Origin: Asticcacaulis currens
GTDB lineage: Bacteria > Pseudomonadota > Alphaproteobacteria > Caulobacterales > Caulobacteraceae
DNA: 64,000 nt
Assembly: GCF_028550395.1 (NCBI RefSeq)
Contig: NZ_JAQQKW010000003.1
Location: forward strand, 62,001-126,000
Direction of reading: 5' to 3'
Within the stretch, counting starts at the first letter, position 1. Each line of letters begins with the position of its first letter. Below are positions 31,403 to 41,000 of the stretch, in pieces. The position numbers and the translations under genes were made by a program. Under the pieces are notes generated by a model. The model did not search any database. It was not told the DNA's origin and saw nothing but the letters and a program-made list of their open reading frames with translations.

Positions 31403-31860
31403 CATGTCCACCGTTTCAGATCGTCAGCGTCTTTGGCCGTAGGCTCAACCCAACGCGCAAAGCCCTCGCCGATCTCACGCTTCCACAAAGCCGCCTCGGA
31501 CTTCAGCCGGTCCATTAGATAGTCGGCCGCCTCAAAGGCCGCCCGCCGATGCGACGAGGCCGCCGCCACAAACACAATCTCGTCCTCGGCCTGAACCTCG
31601 CCGCATCGATGCGCCACCAGCAGCGCCAGCACGTCGAAGCGCGCGGCGGCGGCCTCTGCGATATCCGTCAGGCTCTGCTCGGTCATGCCGGGATACCAGT
31701 CGAGCCACAGATGCGACACCGCGCCGTCGGCCGTCTCCCCCCGCACCCGGCCGGAAAAGGTGACAATGGCTCCGGCTCCGCGATTCGCCTCCACGAAACG
31801 GCGATACAGCGTTTGACCGTCGAGGGCCTGGGGCAAAAGCAGGGTTTCGACCGTTGCCAC
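31402..31860 (-). CDS. moaE: Molybdopterin synthase catalytic subunit
   Basis: MoaE transfers sulfur from MoaD to cPMP. The 152-residue product has [13 protein letters not shown], the [20 protein letters not shown] region and the catalytic Lys in LWKREI. It starts 3 bp after moaD and overlaps moaC. Confidence 0.94.
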   Translation of the reverse strand: MATVETLLLPQALDGQTLYRRFVEANRGAGAIVTFSGRVRGETADGAVSHLWLDWYPGMTEQSLTDIAEAAAARFDVLALLVAHRCGEVQAEDEIVFVAAASSHRRAAFEAADYLMDRLKSEAALWKREIGEGFARWVEPTAKDADDLKRWT

Positions 31861-31863
31861 GCC

Positions 31864-32115
31864 TCAGCCTCCGGAAAAGACAGGAAAGAAGGCGACCTCA
31901 TCGCCGGCCTGCAAGGAGCGATCCTCCTGGGTTAACCCCTGATTGACGCTCATTAGCACCCGCTCACGCGACAATGCGCCCGACGCAAAGGCAGTGCCCA
32001 ACACGCTCTGGCGCAGGGTGAACAGGCTCATGTCCGTATCAGCGAAATCCAGTACGCGCTGCCGTTCACCCAGTGTGTCGGCCACCTTGCCAAAAAAGAG
32101 AACTGTGATCTGCAT
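31864..32115 (-). CDS. moaD: Molybdopterin synthase sulfur carrier subunit
   Basis: This is a ubiquitin-fold sulfur carrier ending in the diagnostic Gly-Gly (FFPVFSGG), which becomes thiocarboxylated. The start MQITVLFFGKVADTLGE gives 83 residues, with CGGAG five bases upstream. It heads the moaD-moaE-moaC operon. Confidence 0.93.
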   Translation of the reverse strand: MQITVLFFGKVADTLGERQRVLDFADTDMSLFTLRQSVLGTAFASGALSRERVLMSVNQGLTQEDRSLQAGDEVAFFPVFSGG

Positions 32116-32296
32116 CACGCTCCGAGGGAAAATCTGTTGAGTAAAATCATCCACTCACAAAATTACCTTATTCTTTTTTCATGAAAAGCTGTAAGTTGCG
32201 CGGCGGCGGACGTTTTACGATCGCCATGCACGCAGGACGCGGGGGGTGTCAATGCCTGTATGTTTTATTCCCTTTCAGGGCCGGTACTAGGTTCGA

Positions 32297-33502
32297 ATGG
32301 CCATACTTAACAATCGTATTTTACGGCTTTTGGCCAAGTCCGGTTTACTGGGGCAACGGAACGTCCGGTTATCGCTGGCCGATCCCAATGACCAGATTTC
32401 GTACAAGTCGCTGCTGCAAAGGCCACAGGTCCATCTGGACCACGAGGCGCTAAGCGCCTTCTACGCCGGCAAACGTATCCTTATCACCGGGGGCGGCGGC
32501 TCGATCGGCTCGGAAATCGCGCGTCAGGCCCTGCGACTGGGGGCGGCACACGTCACTTTGATCGACCACACCGAACTGGCGCTTTACGATGTCGAGCAGT
32601 CGCTAAATCTGGAGTTCGGCAAGCCTCCGGTCAGCCTGATCCTGTGCTCCATCCGGCGCAAAGCCCGCCTTGAAGCTATTTTCGTAGCGCAGAAGCCGGA
32701 CGTTATCTTCCACGCGGCGGCGCTCAAACACGTCCCGATGGTTGAGATCAATCCGTCGGAAGGGGTGCTGACCAATGTCATGGGCACGCAGTATGTCATC
32801 GACGCAGCGCAAGCCGCCAATGTGAAACAGCTGGTCCTCATCTCGTCGGATAAGGCGGTCGCCCCGGCCTCGATGATGGGGGCGACGAAGCGTCTGGCCG
32901 AACACCTGATTTCGTCGCAGATGGGCCACCTCAATCAGGCCTGCGTCGTGCGCTTCGGCAATGTGCTGGGCTCGACGGGCTCTGTAGTGCCGCTGTTCCG
33001 CGCCCAGATTGAGCGCGGCGGGCCGATTACGCTGACCGACCCCAAGGTCGAACGCTTTTTCATGACCATCTTCGAGGCGGTGCAACTGGTCATGACAGCG
33101 GCCATGCACAACGCTACGAACCTGTCGGAAAAATCGAGCCTCTACATTCTCGAAATGGGTGAGCCCATTCGTATCTACGATCTGGCCCGGCGCATGATCG
33201 AAATGTATGGCCTCAAGGTCGATAAGGACATCCAGATCGTTCTGACCGGCCTGCGCGACGGCGAAAAGATCACCGAGGCGCTTCTCGATGACAATGAAAT
33301 CCGCGAACCCTTACGCCCCGGTATCTTCAAGGTGGTCAATCAGGCGATGGACCTGCACCTGCCGCCGCACCTGATGAGCGAGTTGTTTACGCTGGCCGAA
33401 CGCGGCGAGGACGAAATCGTCAAGGCGCAGGTCTTCCACTTTGTGAAAACACTGCGCGACTATTCACCACCGCCGCCTGCGCCTCAGCCGGAAAAAGTTT
33501 AA
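32297..33502 (+). CDS. CapD-like nucleotide-sugar 4,6-dehydratase, soluble
   Basis: This 401-residue extended SDR enzyme is of the WbpM/FlaA1/CapD group, which makes 4-keto-6-deoxy UDP-sugars for surface glycans. The NAD-binding GGGGSIGSE is at 65-73. The active-site segment SSDKAVAPASMMGATKR has Met194 and Lys198, the Met-for-Tyr variant typical of this group. Unlike WbpM it lacks the N-terminal membrane helices; the first 50 residues are a short basic lead-in. A Pro-rich tail ends the protein. No other glycan genes are adjacent, so the pathway is open. Confidence 0.85.
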   Translation: MAILNNRILRLLAKSGLLGQRNVRLSLADPNDQISYKSLLQRPQVHLDHEALSAFYAGKRILITGGGGSIGSEIARQALRLGAAHVTLIDHTELALYDVEQSLNLEFGKPPVSLILCSIRRKARLEAIFVAQKPDVIFHAAALKHVPMVEINPSEGVLTNVMGTQYVIDAAQAANVKQLVLISSDKAVAPASMMGATKRLAEHLISSQMGHLNQACVVRFGNVLGSTGSVVPLFRAQIERGGPITLTDPKVERFFMTIFEAVQLVMTAAMHNATNLSEKSSLYILEMGEPIRIYDLARRMIEMYGLKVDKDIQIVLTGLRDGEKITEALLDDNEIREPLRPGIFKVVNQAMDLHLPPHLMSELFTLAERGEDEIVKAQVFHFVKTLRDYSPPPPAPQPEKV

Positions 33503-33518
33503 GGTGAAGTTCAAAAAA

Positions 33519-33540
33519 CCCCCGCTGGTGACAGCGGGGG
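33519..33540. terminator. Bidirectional terminator between dehydratase and cydX
   Basis: A perfect 9-bp stem (33519-33527/33532-33540) has a 4-base loop, five T's on plus and a T-run on minus. It serves both convergent transcripts. Confidence 0.92.
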
Positions 33541-33558
33541 TTTTTGGTCTAGTATTGC

Positions 33559-33681
33559 TCAGTCTTTATGCGGGTCTTCGGCATCGGGATCATCCGTGGT
33601 GAGGAATTCGAACCAGATCCCGTTCAAAATCCCGAAGGTCACCGCCAGACCGAGGCCCAGCACCCAGGTAAAATACCACAT
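33559..33681 (-). CDS. cydX: Cytochrome bd accessory subunit CydX
   Basis: This 40-residue protein, easy to miss by length, starts MWYFTWVLGLGLAVTFGILN and continues GIWFEF before a short acidic tail. The MWYF(S/T)W..GL..A..FGI.N..W pattern is the CydX signature. The single transmembrane helix packs against CydA and stabilises the haems. It lies 130 bp after cydB and before the shared terminator. An AAGGAG-like site precedes the ATG. Confidence 0.93.
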   Translation of the reverse strand: MWYFTWVLGLGLAVTFGILNGIWFEFLTTDDPDAEDPHKD

Positions 33682-33811
33682 TTTGCAACTCCTTGCCTGA
33701 CGACGTCAGGCTCAAGAAAGATGTGAAAAATTTTCGAAGGGCCGCCCCAAGAAAATTTTTCGCCATCCTGAGAAGGGGGCACATGGGGGAAACAGGGTTT
33801 CCCCCATGCTT

Positions 33812-34972
33812 TCAATAGAGGTCCGGATTCGTCTTCAACGCCTTCACTTCGATGCGGCCGAACAGCACCTTATAGACCCACGCCGTGTAGAGCAGGACGA
33901 TGGGCAGGAAGACCAGCGTCACACCCAGCATGATGAACAGGGTGGTGTGCGAGCTGGAGGCCGTCCACACCAGCAGGCTGGAGCGGGCATCGACCGTCGA
34001 AGGCAGGATGATGGGGAACATCGAAACGCCCACGCTGCCGATAATACCCAGCACGCCGATGGAGGAACCGATGAAGGCCCAAGGATCTGCCTTGATCTTC
34101 AGCCCCAGAAGCGCCAGCAGCGCGCCTACGAAACCCAGTACCGGTGCGGCTATCATCCACGGATATTTGCCGTAGTTAAGGAGCCAGGCCCCGGCCTCTT
34201 TGACGACCTCGGCATTGCGGGGATTGGACGGGCCATCGGCGGCAATGTCGCCCACGACCTTGAAGCCCAGACCGCCATAGGCGAGATAGACGCCACCCAG
34301 CGCAAAGAGAACGATCACGGCCAGAGCGGCATAAACGCCGTAGGTGATGGCGCGGTCACGCAGGGCCCCTTTTTCGATCTTCAGCGACACCCAGGTCGCC
34401 CCTTGCAGCAGCAGCATGGCCACGGAGGTCAGGCCGCACAGGACGGTGAAGGGGCTGAACAGGCCGAGCAGACCGCCCAGAAACTGATCGTGATAGGTGA
34501 TGCGCAGGTCGCTATCGAGGCTGAACGGCGCGCCCTGAAGCACATTGCCGACGGCCACACCGAAGACCAGAGCCGGGACAAAACCGCCGACGAACAGCGC
34601 CCAGTCCCAGTTGTTGCGCCACGCCTTGCCCGGCCGCTTGGAGCGGTACTTGAAGCCGACCGGACGCAGGATCAGTGCGGACAGCACAAGGAACATGGCC
34701 AGATAGAAGCCGGAGAAGCTCACCGCATAGACGAAGGGCCAGGCGGCGAAGATGGCGCCGCCCCCCAGGATGAGCCACACCTGATTGCCTTCCCAGGTGG
34801 CCGAGACGGTATTGATCACAGCCCGGCGTTCTTCGTCGGTTTTGGCGACGAACGGCAGGGTTGCCAGCGTGCCCAGTGCGTAGCCATCCATAATGGCGAA
34901 GCCGATCAGCAGCACGCCCATGAGCAGCCACCAGATGACCCGCAAGGTCATGTAGTCGATAGGTAGTTCCAT
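33812..34972 (-). CDS. cydB: Cytochrome bd ubiquinol oxidase subunit II
   Basis: CydB is the structural partner of CydA in the inner-membrane quinol oxidase. The 386-residue product has about eight or nine hydrophobic segments. Family motifs include GFAIMDGYALG, WEGNQVWLILGGGAIFAAWP and DARSSLLVWTASSS. It lies 24 bp after cydA and is followed by cydX. Confidence 0.95.
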   Translation of the reverse strand: MELPIDYMTLRVIWWLLMGVLLIGFAIMDGYALGTLATLPFVAKTDEERRAVINTVSATWEGNQVWLILGGGAIFAAWPFVYAVSFSGFYLAMFLVLSALILRPVGFKYRSKRPGKAWRNNWDWALFVGGFVPALVFGVAVGNVLQGAPFSLDSDLRITYHDQFLGGLLGLFSPFTVLCGLTSVAMLLLQGATWVSLKIEKGALRDRAITYGVYAALAVIVLFALGGVYLAYGGLGFKVVGDIAADGPSNPRNAEVVKEAGAWLLNYGKYPWMIAAPVLGFVGALLALLGLKIKADPWAFIGSSIGVLGIIGSVGVSMFPIILPSTVDARSSLLVWTASSSHTTLFIMLGVTLVFLPIVLLYTAWVYKVLFGRIEVKALKTNPDLY

Positions 34973-34996
34973 AAGGGTTACTCCTTTGTCTGCGCG

Positions 34997-36586
34997 TTAT
35001 TCAGCCGGGCCGGCGAGGCCACCGCTTTGCAGCGGGCTGGCTTCTTCGGCGTCGTGCATACGACCGAATTTCGACGCATAGGGACCGGTCTTGATCGTCT
35101 TGACCAGCAGGCCGACCTCGATGACGGCCAGCGTGCCGTACAGCAGGGTGAAGCCCACTATGGTCACCCAGATTTGCCCGACGGTGAGGCTGGACGCGCC
35201 CATAAAGGTGGGCAGGACGCCTTCGACGGCCCAGGGCTGACGCCCCAGCTCAGCCAGCACCCACCCGGCTTCCGCCGCAAGCCACGGCAGCGGGATTGCC
35301 AGCACGCAGAGGCGCAGGAACCAGCGGGTGTGCTCGGCCTTGCGCAAGCTAACCAGCACAAAGGCCAGAGCGAACAGAGCGATCATGGCAAAGCCGATGG
35401 CGGCCATAAGGCGGAAGACCCAGAACATCACCGGCACATTGGGGATGGTGTCGAGAGCAGCCTTCTGGATGAGGGCGGCGTCTGCGGTACGAGGGTCAGC
35501 GACGTACTTTTTCAGCAGATAGCCGTAGCCGATGTCGCGTTTGTGCGCTTCGAACTGCGCGCGAGCGGCGAGGTCCTGAGGGTTGGCTTTCAGCTTTTCC
35601 ACGGCGTCATAGGCGGCCACACCCGACTGGATGCGGTGTTCCGCCGTTTCCACGAGGTCGAGAATACCGATGACCGGACGATCCAGCGAGCGCGTGGAGA
35701 TCAGGCCCAAAACATAGGGGACCTTGACTTCCATATCGGTGTGATGGGTCTTCAGGTTCGGAATACCGAACAGGGTCAGGCCCGCCGGGGCCGGCTCGGT
35801 GTGCCACATGGCCTCAAGGGCCGCCAGCTTCATCTTCTGGTTATCGGTCAGGGCATAGCCCGACTCGTCGCCCAGAACGACGACCGACAGCGAGGAAGCC
35901 AGACCGAAGGCTGCCGCCACCGCCATCGAACGCTTGGCGACCGACACCCATTTGCCCTTGAGGAGATAGATGGCCGATACGCCGAGGACGAAGACGGCCG
36001 CGATCACATAGCCCGCCGAGACGGTGTGCACAAACTTGGCCTGCGCCACCGGATTGAACAGCACGGCCGTGAAGTCGGAAACTTCCATGCGCATGGTGGC
36101 CGGGTTGAAGTCCGCACCGACCGGATTTTGCATCCAGCCGTTGGCGATCAGGATCCACAGGGCCGACAGGTTTGTACCCAGCGCCACCATAAACGTAACG
36201 ATCAGGTGCCCGACCCGCGACAGGCGGTCCCAGCCGAAGAACATCAGCCCGACAAAGGTCGCTTCGAGGAAGAAGGCCATCAGGCCTTCAATCGCCAGAG
36301 GCGCGCCGAAGATGTCGCCGACAAAGTGTGAATAATAGGACCAGTTGGTTCCGAACTGGAATTCCATGGTCAGACCCGTGGCTACGCCCAGCACGAAATT
36401 GATGCCGAAAAGCGTGCCCCAGAAACGGGTAATGGTGCGCCAGATTTCGCGCCGCGTCAGGACATAGACGCTTTCCATGATGACCAGCATAAAGGAAAGG
36501 CCAAGCGTCAGCGGGACGAACAGAAAGTGATACAGCGCCGTCAAGGCGAACTGCAGCCTTGATAGATCGACGGTCATCATATCCAT
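34997..36586 (-). CDS. cydA: Cytochrome bd ubiquinol oxidase subunit I
   Basis: CydA is the haem-bearing subunit that reduces oxygen with quinol electrons. The 529-residue product starts with DLSRLQFALTALYHFLFVPL (His20 as haem ligand) and has GDESGYALTDNQKMKLAALE at the start of the Q-loop. The long Q-loop (about 255-390) is of the E. coli-like L type. HTVSAGYV carries a second haem His. The gene is divergent from cydD across 190 bp. Confidence 0.96.
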   Translation of the reverse strand: MDMMTVDLSRLQFALTALYHFLFVPLTLGLSFMLVIMESVYVLTRREIWRTITRFWGTLFGINFVLGVATGLTMEFQFGTNWSYYSHFVGDIFGAPLAIEGLMAFFLEATFVGLMFFGWDRLSRVGHLIVTFMVALGTNLSALWILIANGWMQNPVGADFNPATMRMEVSDFTAVLFNPVAQAKFVHTVSAGYVIAAVFVLGVSAIYLLKGKWVSVAKRSMAVAAAFGLASSLSVVVLGDESGYALTDNQKMKLAALEAMWHTEPAPAGLTLFGIPNLKTHHTDMEVKVPYVLGLISTRSLDRPVIGILDLVETAEHRIQSGVAAYDAVEKLKANPQDLAARAQFEAHKRDIGYGYLLKKYVADPRTADAALIQKAALDTIPNVPVMFWVFRLMAAIGFAMIALFALAFVLVSLRKAEHTRWFLRLCVLAIPLPWLAAEAGWVLAELGRQPWAVEGVLPTFMGASSLTVGQIWVTIVGFTLLYGTLAVIEVGLLVKTIKTGPYASKFGRMHDAEEASPLQSGGLAGPAE

Positions 36587-36680
36587 TGAGATATATCCCT
36601 CGGGTTATTGGGGTTTTTAGATCGCACAACCCTGCGGCAAGGTGCAGCAGCGGTGTGGAAATTTGCCCCTTGATGTCCGA

Positions 36681-36703
36681 AATGGGCTAGGAGAAAACCC
36701 ATT
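36681..36703. promoter_or_regulatory. Inverted repeat in the cydA-cydD intergenic region
   Basis: AATGGG (36681-36686) and CCCATT (36698-36703) are separated by 11 bp, roughly midway between the divergent starts. It could be an operator controlling both transcripts. I see no full FNR-type TTGAT-N4-ATCAA site. Confidence 0.35.
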
Positions 36704-36776
36704 CCGGCTTACTTGCCATAACAACTAAGCTGGGCCTGAGTATATGCCCCGCCCCTGAAACGCCCTATCGCACCAA

Positions 36777-38498
36777 ATGTCGCACCCACGTCCCCGTACC
36801 CCTGAGACCTTTAAGGATGCCACCGGCGACACTGACAAGGGTCGCGCCAAAGCTGTGCGTCAGGCACTGAAACTATGGGCCGATGCGGCGAAAAGACAAG
36901 TCACACATGTGCGACAGCTTGAAGTCTGGTCGGTCCTGTGCGCCACGGGCTTTGCCGCCGGGCTGGCCCTCATCCTTCAGACGGTGCGCGCCGGTCAGTT
37001 TCCCTTGACGGGTCTGGCCCTATTGTTCCTCAGCCTGTGTCTCAGGGGCACTCTTTCCTACTATAATCAGGTTGTTAGCCTGAAAGCAGCGCGCCTGATT
37101 ATCGAGAATCTGCGCCTGTCGCTGATGCGCAAGGCCCTGTCCGGACGCGGCGTCGGGGCCTCGCAGATGGGGCGCATGACGGCGCTGTTTGAGCATACTG
37201 AGGCCCTCGAAGGCTATTATGCGCGCTTCGTTCCGGCGCGGCAGGCAACCGCCGTGACGCCGCTTCTGGTGACGCTGGCTATCGCTGTGGCCTCGCCTCT
37301 GGCGGCCGCCATCATCCTCTTCACCCTGTGTCCCTTTGTCACACTGATGGCCCTGTCCGGCATGGCCACCGCCGCCGAATCAAGACGTCAGCTTGCGGCC
37401 CTGACGCGGCTGTCGGGCCTGTTCGCCGATCGCCTGCGCCACCTGCCCCTGATCCACGCCTTTGATAACGAAGCCGCGCAGGTCGAAAAGGTGCGGCGTG
37501 CCGCCCGCGATGTGTCGGAGCGGACCCTGTCGGTCCTGCGCATGGCTTTTACCGGCTCGGCCATACTGGAGTTTTTCGCCGCACTGTCGGTCGCTCTGAT
37601 CGCCGTCTATTGCGGGTTTGCCCTGCTGGGCCTGCTGCCCTTCCCCGTGCCGGCCTTTCTGGATTTCAACAGAGGCCTGTTTGGTGGCGATTCCTTTGCC
37701 CCGGCCTTCTTCGCTCTAGCTCTGGCTCCCGAAGTCTATTTCCCGCTGCGCCGTCTGAGCGCCGCCTATCATGAGGAGCAGCAGGCGCACGCCGCCGCCG
37801 TAGCCCTGATGGCGCTGGAGGCACGACTGGAGACGCCCGACTCGGTGCCACTGACGCTCACCACCGCCCCCACACTGCGCTTTGAGGGCGTCAGCGCCGT
37901 CTTTGCCGACGATCCGGCGCCGGTCTTCGCCCCGGTCAGTTTCAGCGCCGGCGGCGGAGCCATCATCGCCCTGCGAGGCGAAACGGGTTCAGGCAAGTCC
38001 ACCCTGCTGCGCCTGCTGCTTGGGCGCGGTGGCGACGTGGAAGCGCGCGGCCTGATCGAAATCGACGGTCAGCCGCTGACGCCCGCGCACGACCTGTCTC
38101 CTGCCCTGTCTTGGATGTCGCAGCACACGCCGATCCTGCCCGGCACCCTGGCCGACAATCTGCGCCTGTCGAACCCGCAGGCCAGCGACGCCGACGTGCA
38201 GCGGGTGATCCGCCTGACCGGGCTGAAGGCGCTGGTGGCGGCACGCGGGCTTGAGACGCTGCTGGATGAACGCGGCTCCGGCCTGTCGGGCGGCGAGCGG
38301 CGGCGCATCGGTCTGGCGCGCGCCCTGCTCAAACCCGCGCCGCTTCTGTTGCTCGATGAGCCGACCGCCGATCTCGACCCGGAGGCCGAGGCCGCCCTGA
38401 TCGCAGCCATCCGCAGCAACGCTACAGGCCGCACAGTGATCATGGCCACGCATTCCGAGGCGCTGGCCGCCATCGCCACGCAGGAGGTGCGGCTGTGA
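36777..38498 (+). CDS. cydD: Cysteine/glutathione ABC exporter subunit CydD
   Basis: This is one half of the heterodimeric exporter needed for cytochrome bd assembly. The 573-residue product has an N-terminal six-helix domain and a C-terminal ATPase with Walker A GETGSGKST, signature LSGGERRRIGLARALL and Walker B LLLLDEPTADLDP. The first 45 residues are charged and without an obvious ribosome site, so the start could lie a little downstream. It overlaps cydC by 4 bp. Confidence 0.92.
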   Translation: MSHPRPRTPETFKDATGDTDKGRAKAVRQALKLWADAAKRQVTHVRQLEVWSVLCATGFAAGLALILQTVRAGQFPLTGLALLFLSLCLRGTLSYYNQVVSLKAARLIIENLRLSLMRKALSGRGVGASQMGRMTALFEHTEALEGYYARFVPARQATAVTPLLVTLAIAVASPLAAAIILFTLCPFVTLMALSGMATAAESRRQLAALTRLSGLFADRLRHLPLIHAFDNEAAQVEKVRRAARDVSERTLSVLRMAFTGSAILEFFAALSVALIAVYCGFALLGLLPFPVPAFLDFNRGLFGGDSFAPAFFALALAPEVYFPLRRLSAAYHEEQQAHAAAVALMALEARLETPDSVPLTLTTAPTLRFEGVSAVFADDPAPVFAPVSFSAGGGAIIALRGETGSGKSTLLRLLLGRGGDVEARGLIEIDGQPLTPAHDLSPALSWMSQHTPILPGTLADNLRLSNPQASDADVQRVIRLTGLKALVAARGLETLLDERGSGLSGGERRRIGLARALLKPAPLLLLDEPTADLDPEAEAALIAAIRSNATGRTVIMATHSEALAAIATQEVRL

Positions 38499-40087
38499 GT
38501 GCGTTCAAAGCCTATTTTGCCGACCTGAAACGCCGTCAGCGTACATCCCTGATCGTCGCATCGGGCTGCGCGGCAGGCGTGTCGATCGCGGCCACCGCGC
38601 TGCTCGGCTTGTCCGGCTGGTTTCTGGCCGGAGCTGCCCTAGCCGGGGCGGCGGGCGGCGCGGTGATGATGGCCTTCAACTATCTGCTGCCGTCGGCGGC
38701 CATTCGCGGGCTGGCCATTGCGCGCACCGTCATGCGTTATTTCGAGCGCCTGAGCGGCCATACGGCGGCCTTGCGCACTCTGGCGGAACTGCGCCCGTGG
38801 CTGTTTGAGCGGGTGAGCCATGCACCGTTGCGCCTCAGCCGCGGTGAGACCTCGGCTCGGCTGGTGCAGGATGTCGCGCAACTGGAAAACGCGCTGGTGG
38901 CACAAAGCCACTGGGCCTCTGCGCTGGGCGGGCTGATCGCCGCCCTGATCCTGACTCTGTTACTATCGCCCGTGGCCACCCTGATCGCGGCGGCGGGCAT
39001 CGGCGCGCTGATCGGCCTGTCGCGACGCATCGCACCCACATCAACGACCGGCCTGCCCGAACTGGGGGCGTTGAAAAACAGCGTGCACGAAACCCTGCCC
39101 TTCCTGCCCGACATCGCCGCCTATCGGTTGTCGGAGCGGTTTATGGCGCGATTATCAGAGCAGGAGGCCGCCCTGCGCACCGCCCGCGAGGCGCAGGCGC
39201 GCAGCGAAAGCCTGCCGATCCTGCTGAACCTCAGCGTGCTGGCGGCGACCCTGAGCCTGATCGTCCTCACCCATGCGCACGCCCCCATGCCGGTGCTGGC
39301 GCTGGGTCTTCTGGTGACGACTGTGGCCTTCGAAGCGACCGGCCCCCTCTTGAAAGCCATTGCGCAAAAACGCCTATTTGCCGAGGCCGAGGCGCGGGTG
39401 GCGGAACTGGGCGACGCAGAAGCCACACAACCCGCGCCGCGTGCTGGGTCGGTTCTGCGCTTTGGCGCGCACGCTTACGGCCTCGGCCCACAGACACGCC
39501 TGCTGATCCACGGCGCGTCGGGATCGGGCAAGACGCGGCTGATCGAAGCCCTGATCGGTTTGTGCCCGATAGACGAGGTGCCTGGGCTCACCGCCCTGCC
39601 CGACCTGCGGTTCAGCCTGTCGCCGCAGGACGCACCGGTGCTCAATGGCACGATTGGTGACACTCTGCTGATGGCCCTATCGCCGGAAGAGATCGCGGCG
39701 GAAAAGCCTGAGACCCTGACGGCGCGGGTATGGGCCGCGCTGGAGGCGGCGCAGTTGAAGCCCCGCGTCGCCGCCATGCCCAAGGGCCTGCACCAATGGA
39801 TCGGCGACGGCGGCGTTACCCTCTCCGGTGGGGAGCGCAAACGTCTCAGCCTCGCCCGCGCCCTGCTGCGTCAGGCCGATGTGCTGGTGCTGGATGAGCC
39901 GACAGAGGGGCTGGACGCCGCCACCGAAGACGCCGTCACCGAGGCGGTAGAGGCGCATCTTAAGCGCTCGGGTCAGGGCCTGATCCTCGTCAGCCACCGT
40001 CCGGGCCCGCGACGGCTGTGCGATCAGGACCTCGCCATTGACCCTACCTCCCTACGCCCCCGATACGTCGGAGTGGTACAGGGGTAG
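38495..40087 (+). CDS. cydC: Cysteine/glutathione ABC exporter subunit CydC
   Basis: This is the partner of CydD, 530 residues. The membrane domain is N-terminal, starting SAFKAYFADLKRRQRTSLIV. The ATPase has GASGSGKTRLIEALIG, LSGGERKRLSLARALL and LVLDEPTEGLDA. The nucleotide-binding domain is compact. Translation is coupled to cydD through the ATG/TGA overlap. Its placement beside cydABX makes the bd-oxidase module complete. Confidence 0.92.
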   Translation: MSAFKAYFADLKRRQRTSLIVASGCAAGVSIAATALLGLSGWFLAGAALAGAAGGAVMMAFNYLLPSAAIRGLAIARTVMRYFERLSGHTAALRTLAELRPWLFERVSHAPLRLSRGETSARLVQDVAQLENALVAQSHWASALGGLIAALILTLLLSPVATLIAAAGIGALIGLSRRIAPTSTTGLPELGALKNSVHETLPFLPDIAAYRLSERFMARLSEQEAALRTAREAQARSESLPILLNLSVLAATLSLIVLTHAHAPMPVLALGLLVTTVAFEATGPLLKAIAQKRLFAEAEARVAELGDAEATQPAPRAGSVLRFGAHAYGLGPQTRLLIHGASGSGKTRLIEALIGLCPIDEVPGLTALPDLRFSLSPQDAPVLNGTIGDTLLMALSPEEIAAEKPETLTARVWAALEAAQLKPRVAAMPKGLHQWIGDGGVTLSGGERKRLSLARALLRQADVLVLDEPTEGLDAATEDAVTEAVEAHLKRSGQGLILVSHRPGPRRLCDQDLAIDPTSLRPRYVGVVQG

Positions 40088-40142
40088 CTTTCGCCCGTCT
40101 CTTCGCCTAAAACCCGGCCAAACGACCCGAAGGACACGTCTG

Positions 40143-41000
40143 ATGATCGCATTCGCCCTGCATGGCGGCGCCGGGGCCAAGGCCGGCCGCGACTATGGCC
40201 GCGAAATCACCCACATGAAGGGGCTGGCCAAGATCGCGCGGCACAACCTCCATAACGGCGCCCGCGCGCTCGATGTGGTCACCGAAACCGTGCGCTCGCT
40301 CGAAGACTCCGGCCTCTATGTGGCCGGTAAGGGCGCATCGCCCAATGCCGCGGGTGTGTTTGAACTGGACGCCAGCCTGATGAACGGAACCGATCGCCGC
40401 GCCGGGGCCGTGGCGGCGCTGGCCGGCTACAAGAACCCCGTCGCTATCGCCCGCGCCGTGATGGAAAAGACACCGCACGTTCTGCTGGCGGGCGACGGCG
40501 CACGGCAATTTGCCGAAGCGCAAGGCTTTGAGACGGTGGCTGACGACTATTTCACCCGCGCCGGGGCTTTTGAGTCCAACTATCCGCCGGGGACGCTGGC
40601 GCACGGGACGGTCGGGTGCGTGTGTCTCGATTCCTATGGCGATCTGGCGGCGGCGACCTCGACGGCCGGCGTGTTCGGCAAGCTGCCGGGCCGCGTCGGC
40701 GACACGCCAATCATCGGCGCGGGCACCTGGGCCGACGACCAGGCCGCCATTTCCTGCACCGGTCAGGGTGAATATTTCCTGCGCGTTCAGGCCGCCGCAC
40801 AAGTGGCCTTCCGTATCGGGGCCGGTCAGGGCGCGTTTGAAAGCGCCGGTCAGGTGCTGGAGCAGATCGCGCGTCTGGGCGGCGAAGGCGGGCTGATCGT
40901 CGTCACCCGTTCCGGCGAGGTGCACGCGCCCTTCCGCTCGGCGGGCATGAAGCGAGCTTACTTCAGTGGCGATGGCGATATTGTCAGCGAGGCGTTTTAA
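40143..41000 (+). CDS. Isoaspartyl peptidase/L-asparaginase (type 2 Ntn-hydrolase)
   Basis: This is a self-processing Thr hydrolase that cleaves isoaspartyl dipeptides or asparagine. From MIAFALHGGAGAKAGRDY the length is 285 residues. The autocleavage site is Gly-Thr156 in LAHGTVGCVCLD, with substrate residues in GRVGDTPIIGAGTWADD and SCTGQGE. I reject the start 105 bp upstream because GAAGGA precedes this ATG and the family starts here. It ends 4 bp into the convergent pentapeptide gene. Confidence 0.9.
   Translation: MIAFALHGGAGAKAGRDYGREITHMKGLAKIARHNLHNGARALDVVTETVRSLEDSGLYVAGKGASPNAAGVFELDASLMNGTDRRAGAVAALAGYKNPVAIARAVMEKTPHVLLAGDGARQFAEAQGFETVADDYFTRAGAFESNYPPGTLAHGTVGCVCLDSYGDLAAATSTAGVFGKLPGRVGDTPIIGAGTWADDQAAISCTGQGEYFLRVQAAAQVAFRIGAGQGAFESAGQVLEQIARLGGEGGLIVVTRSGEVHAPFRSAGMKRAYFSGDGDIVSEAF

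Noticed and set aside
32289-32300. GGTTCGAAT-like tRNA T-arm motif
   Set aside because: No cloverleaf can be formed around it; it is the ribosome-binding/start region of the dehydratase gene.
33806-34966. Open frame on plus opposite cydB
   Set aside because: Exactly opposite a well-supported cydB; rich in Gln/Asp/His with no fold or motif.
36669-36682. Possible FNR box (TTGAT half-site) before cydA/cydD
   Set aside because: Only one half-site matches; the ATCAA half is missing.
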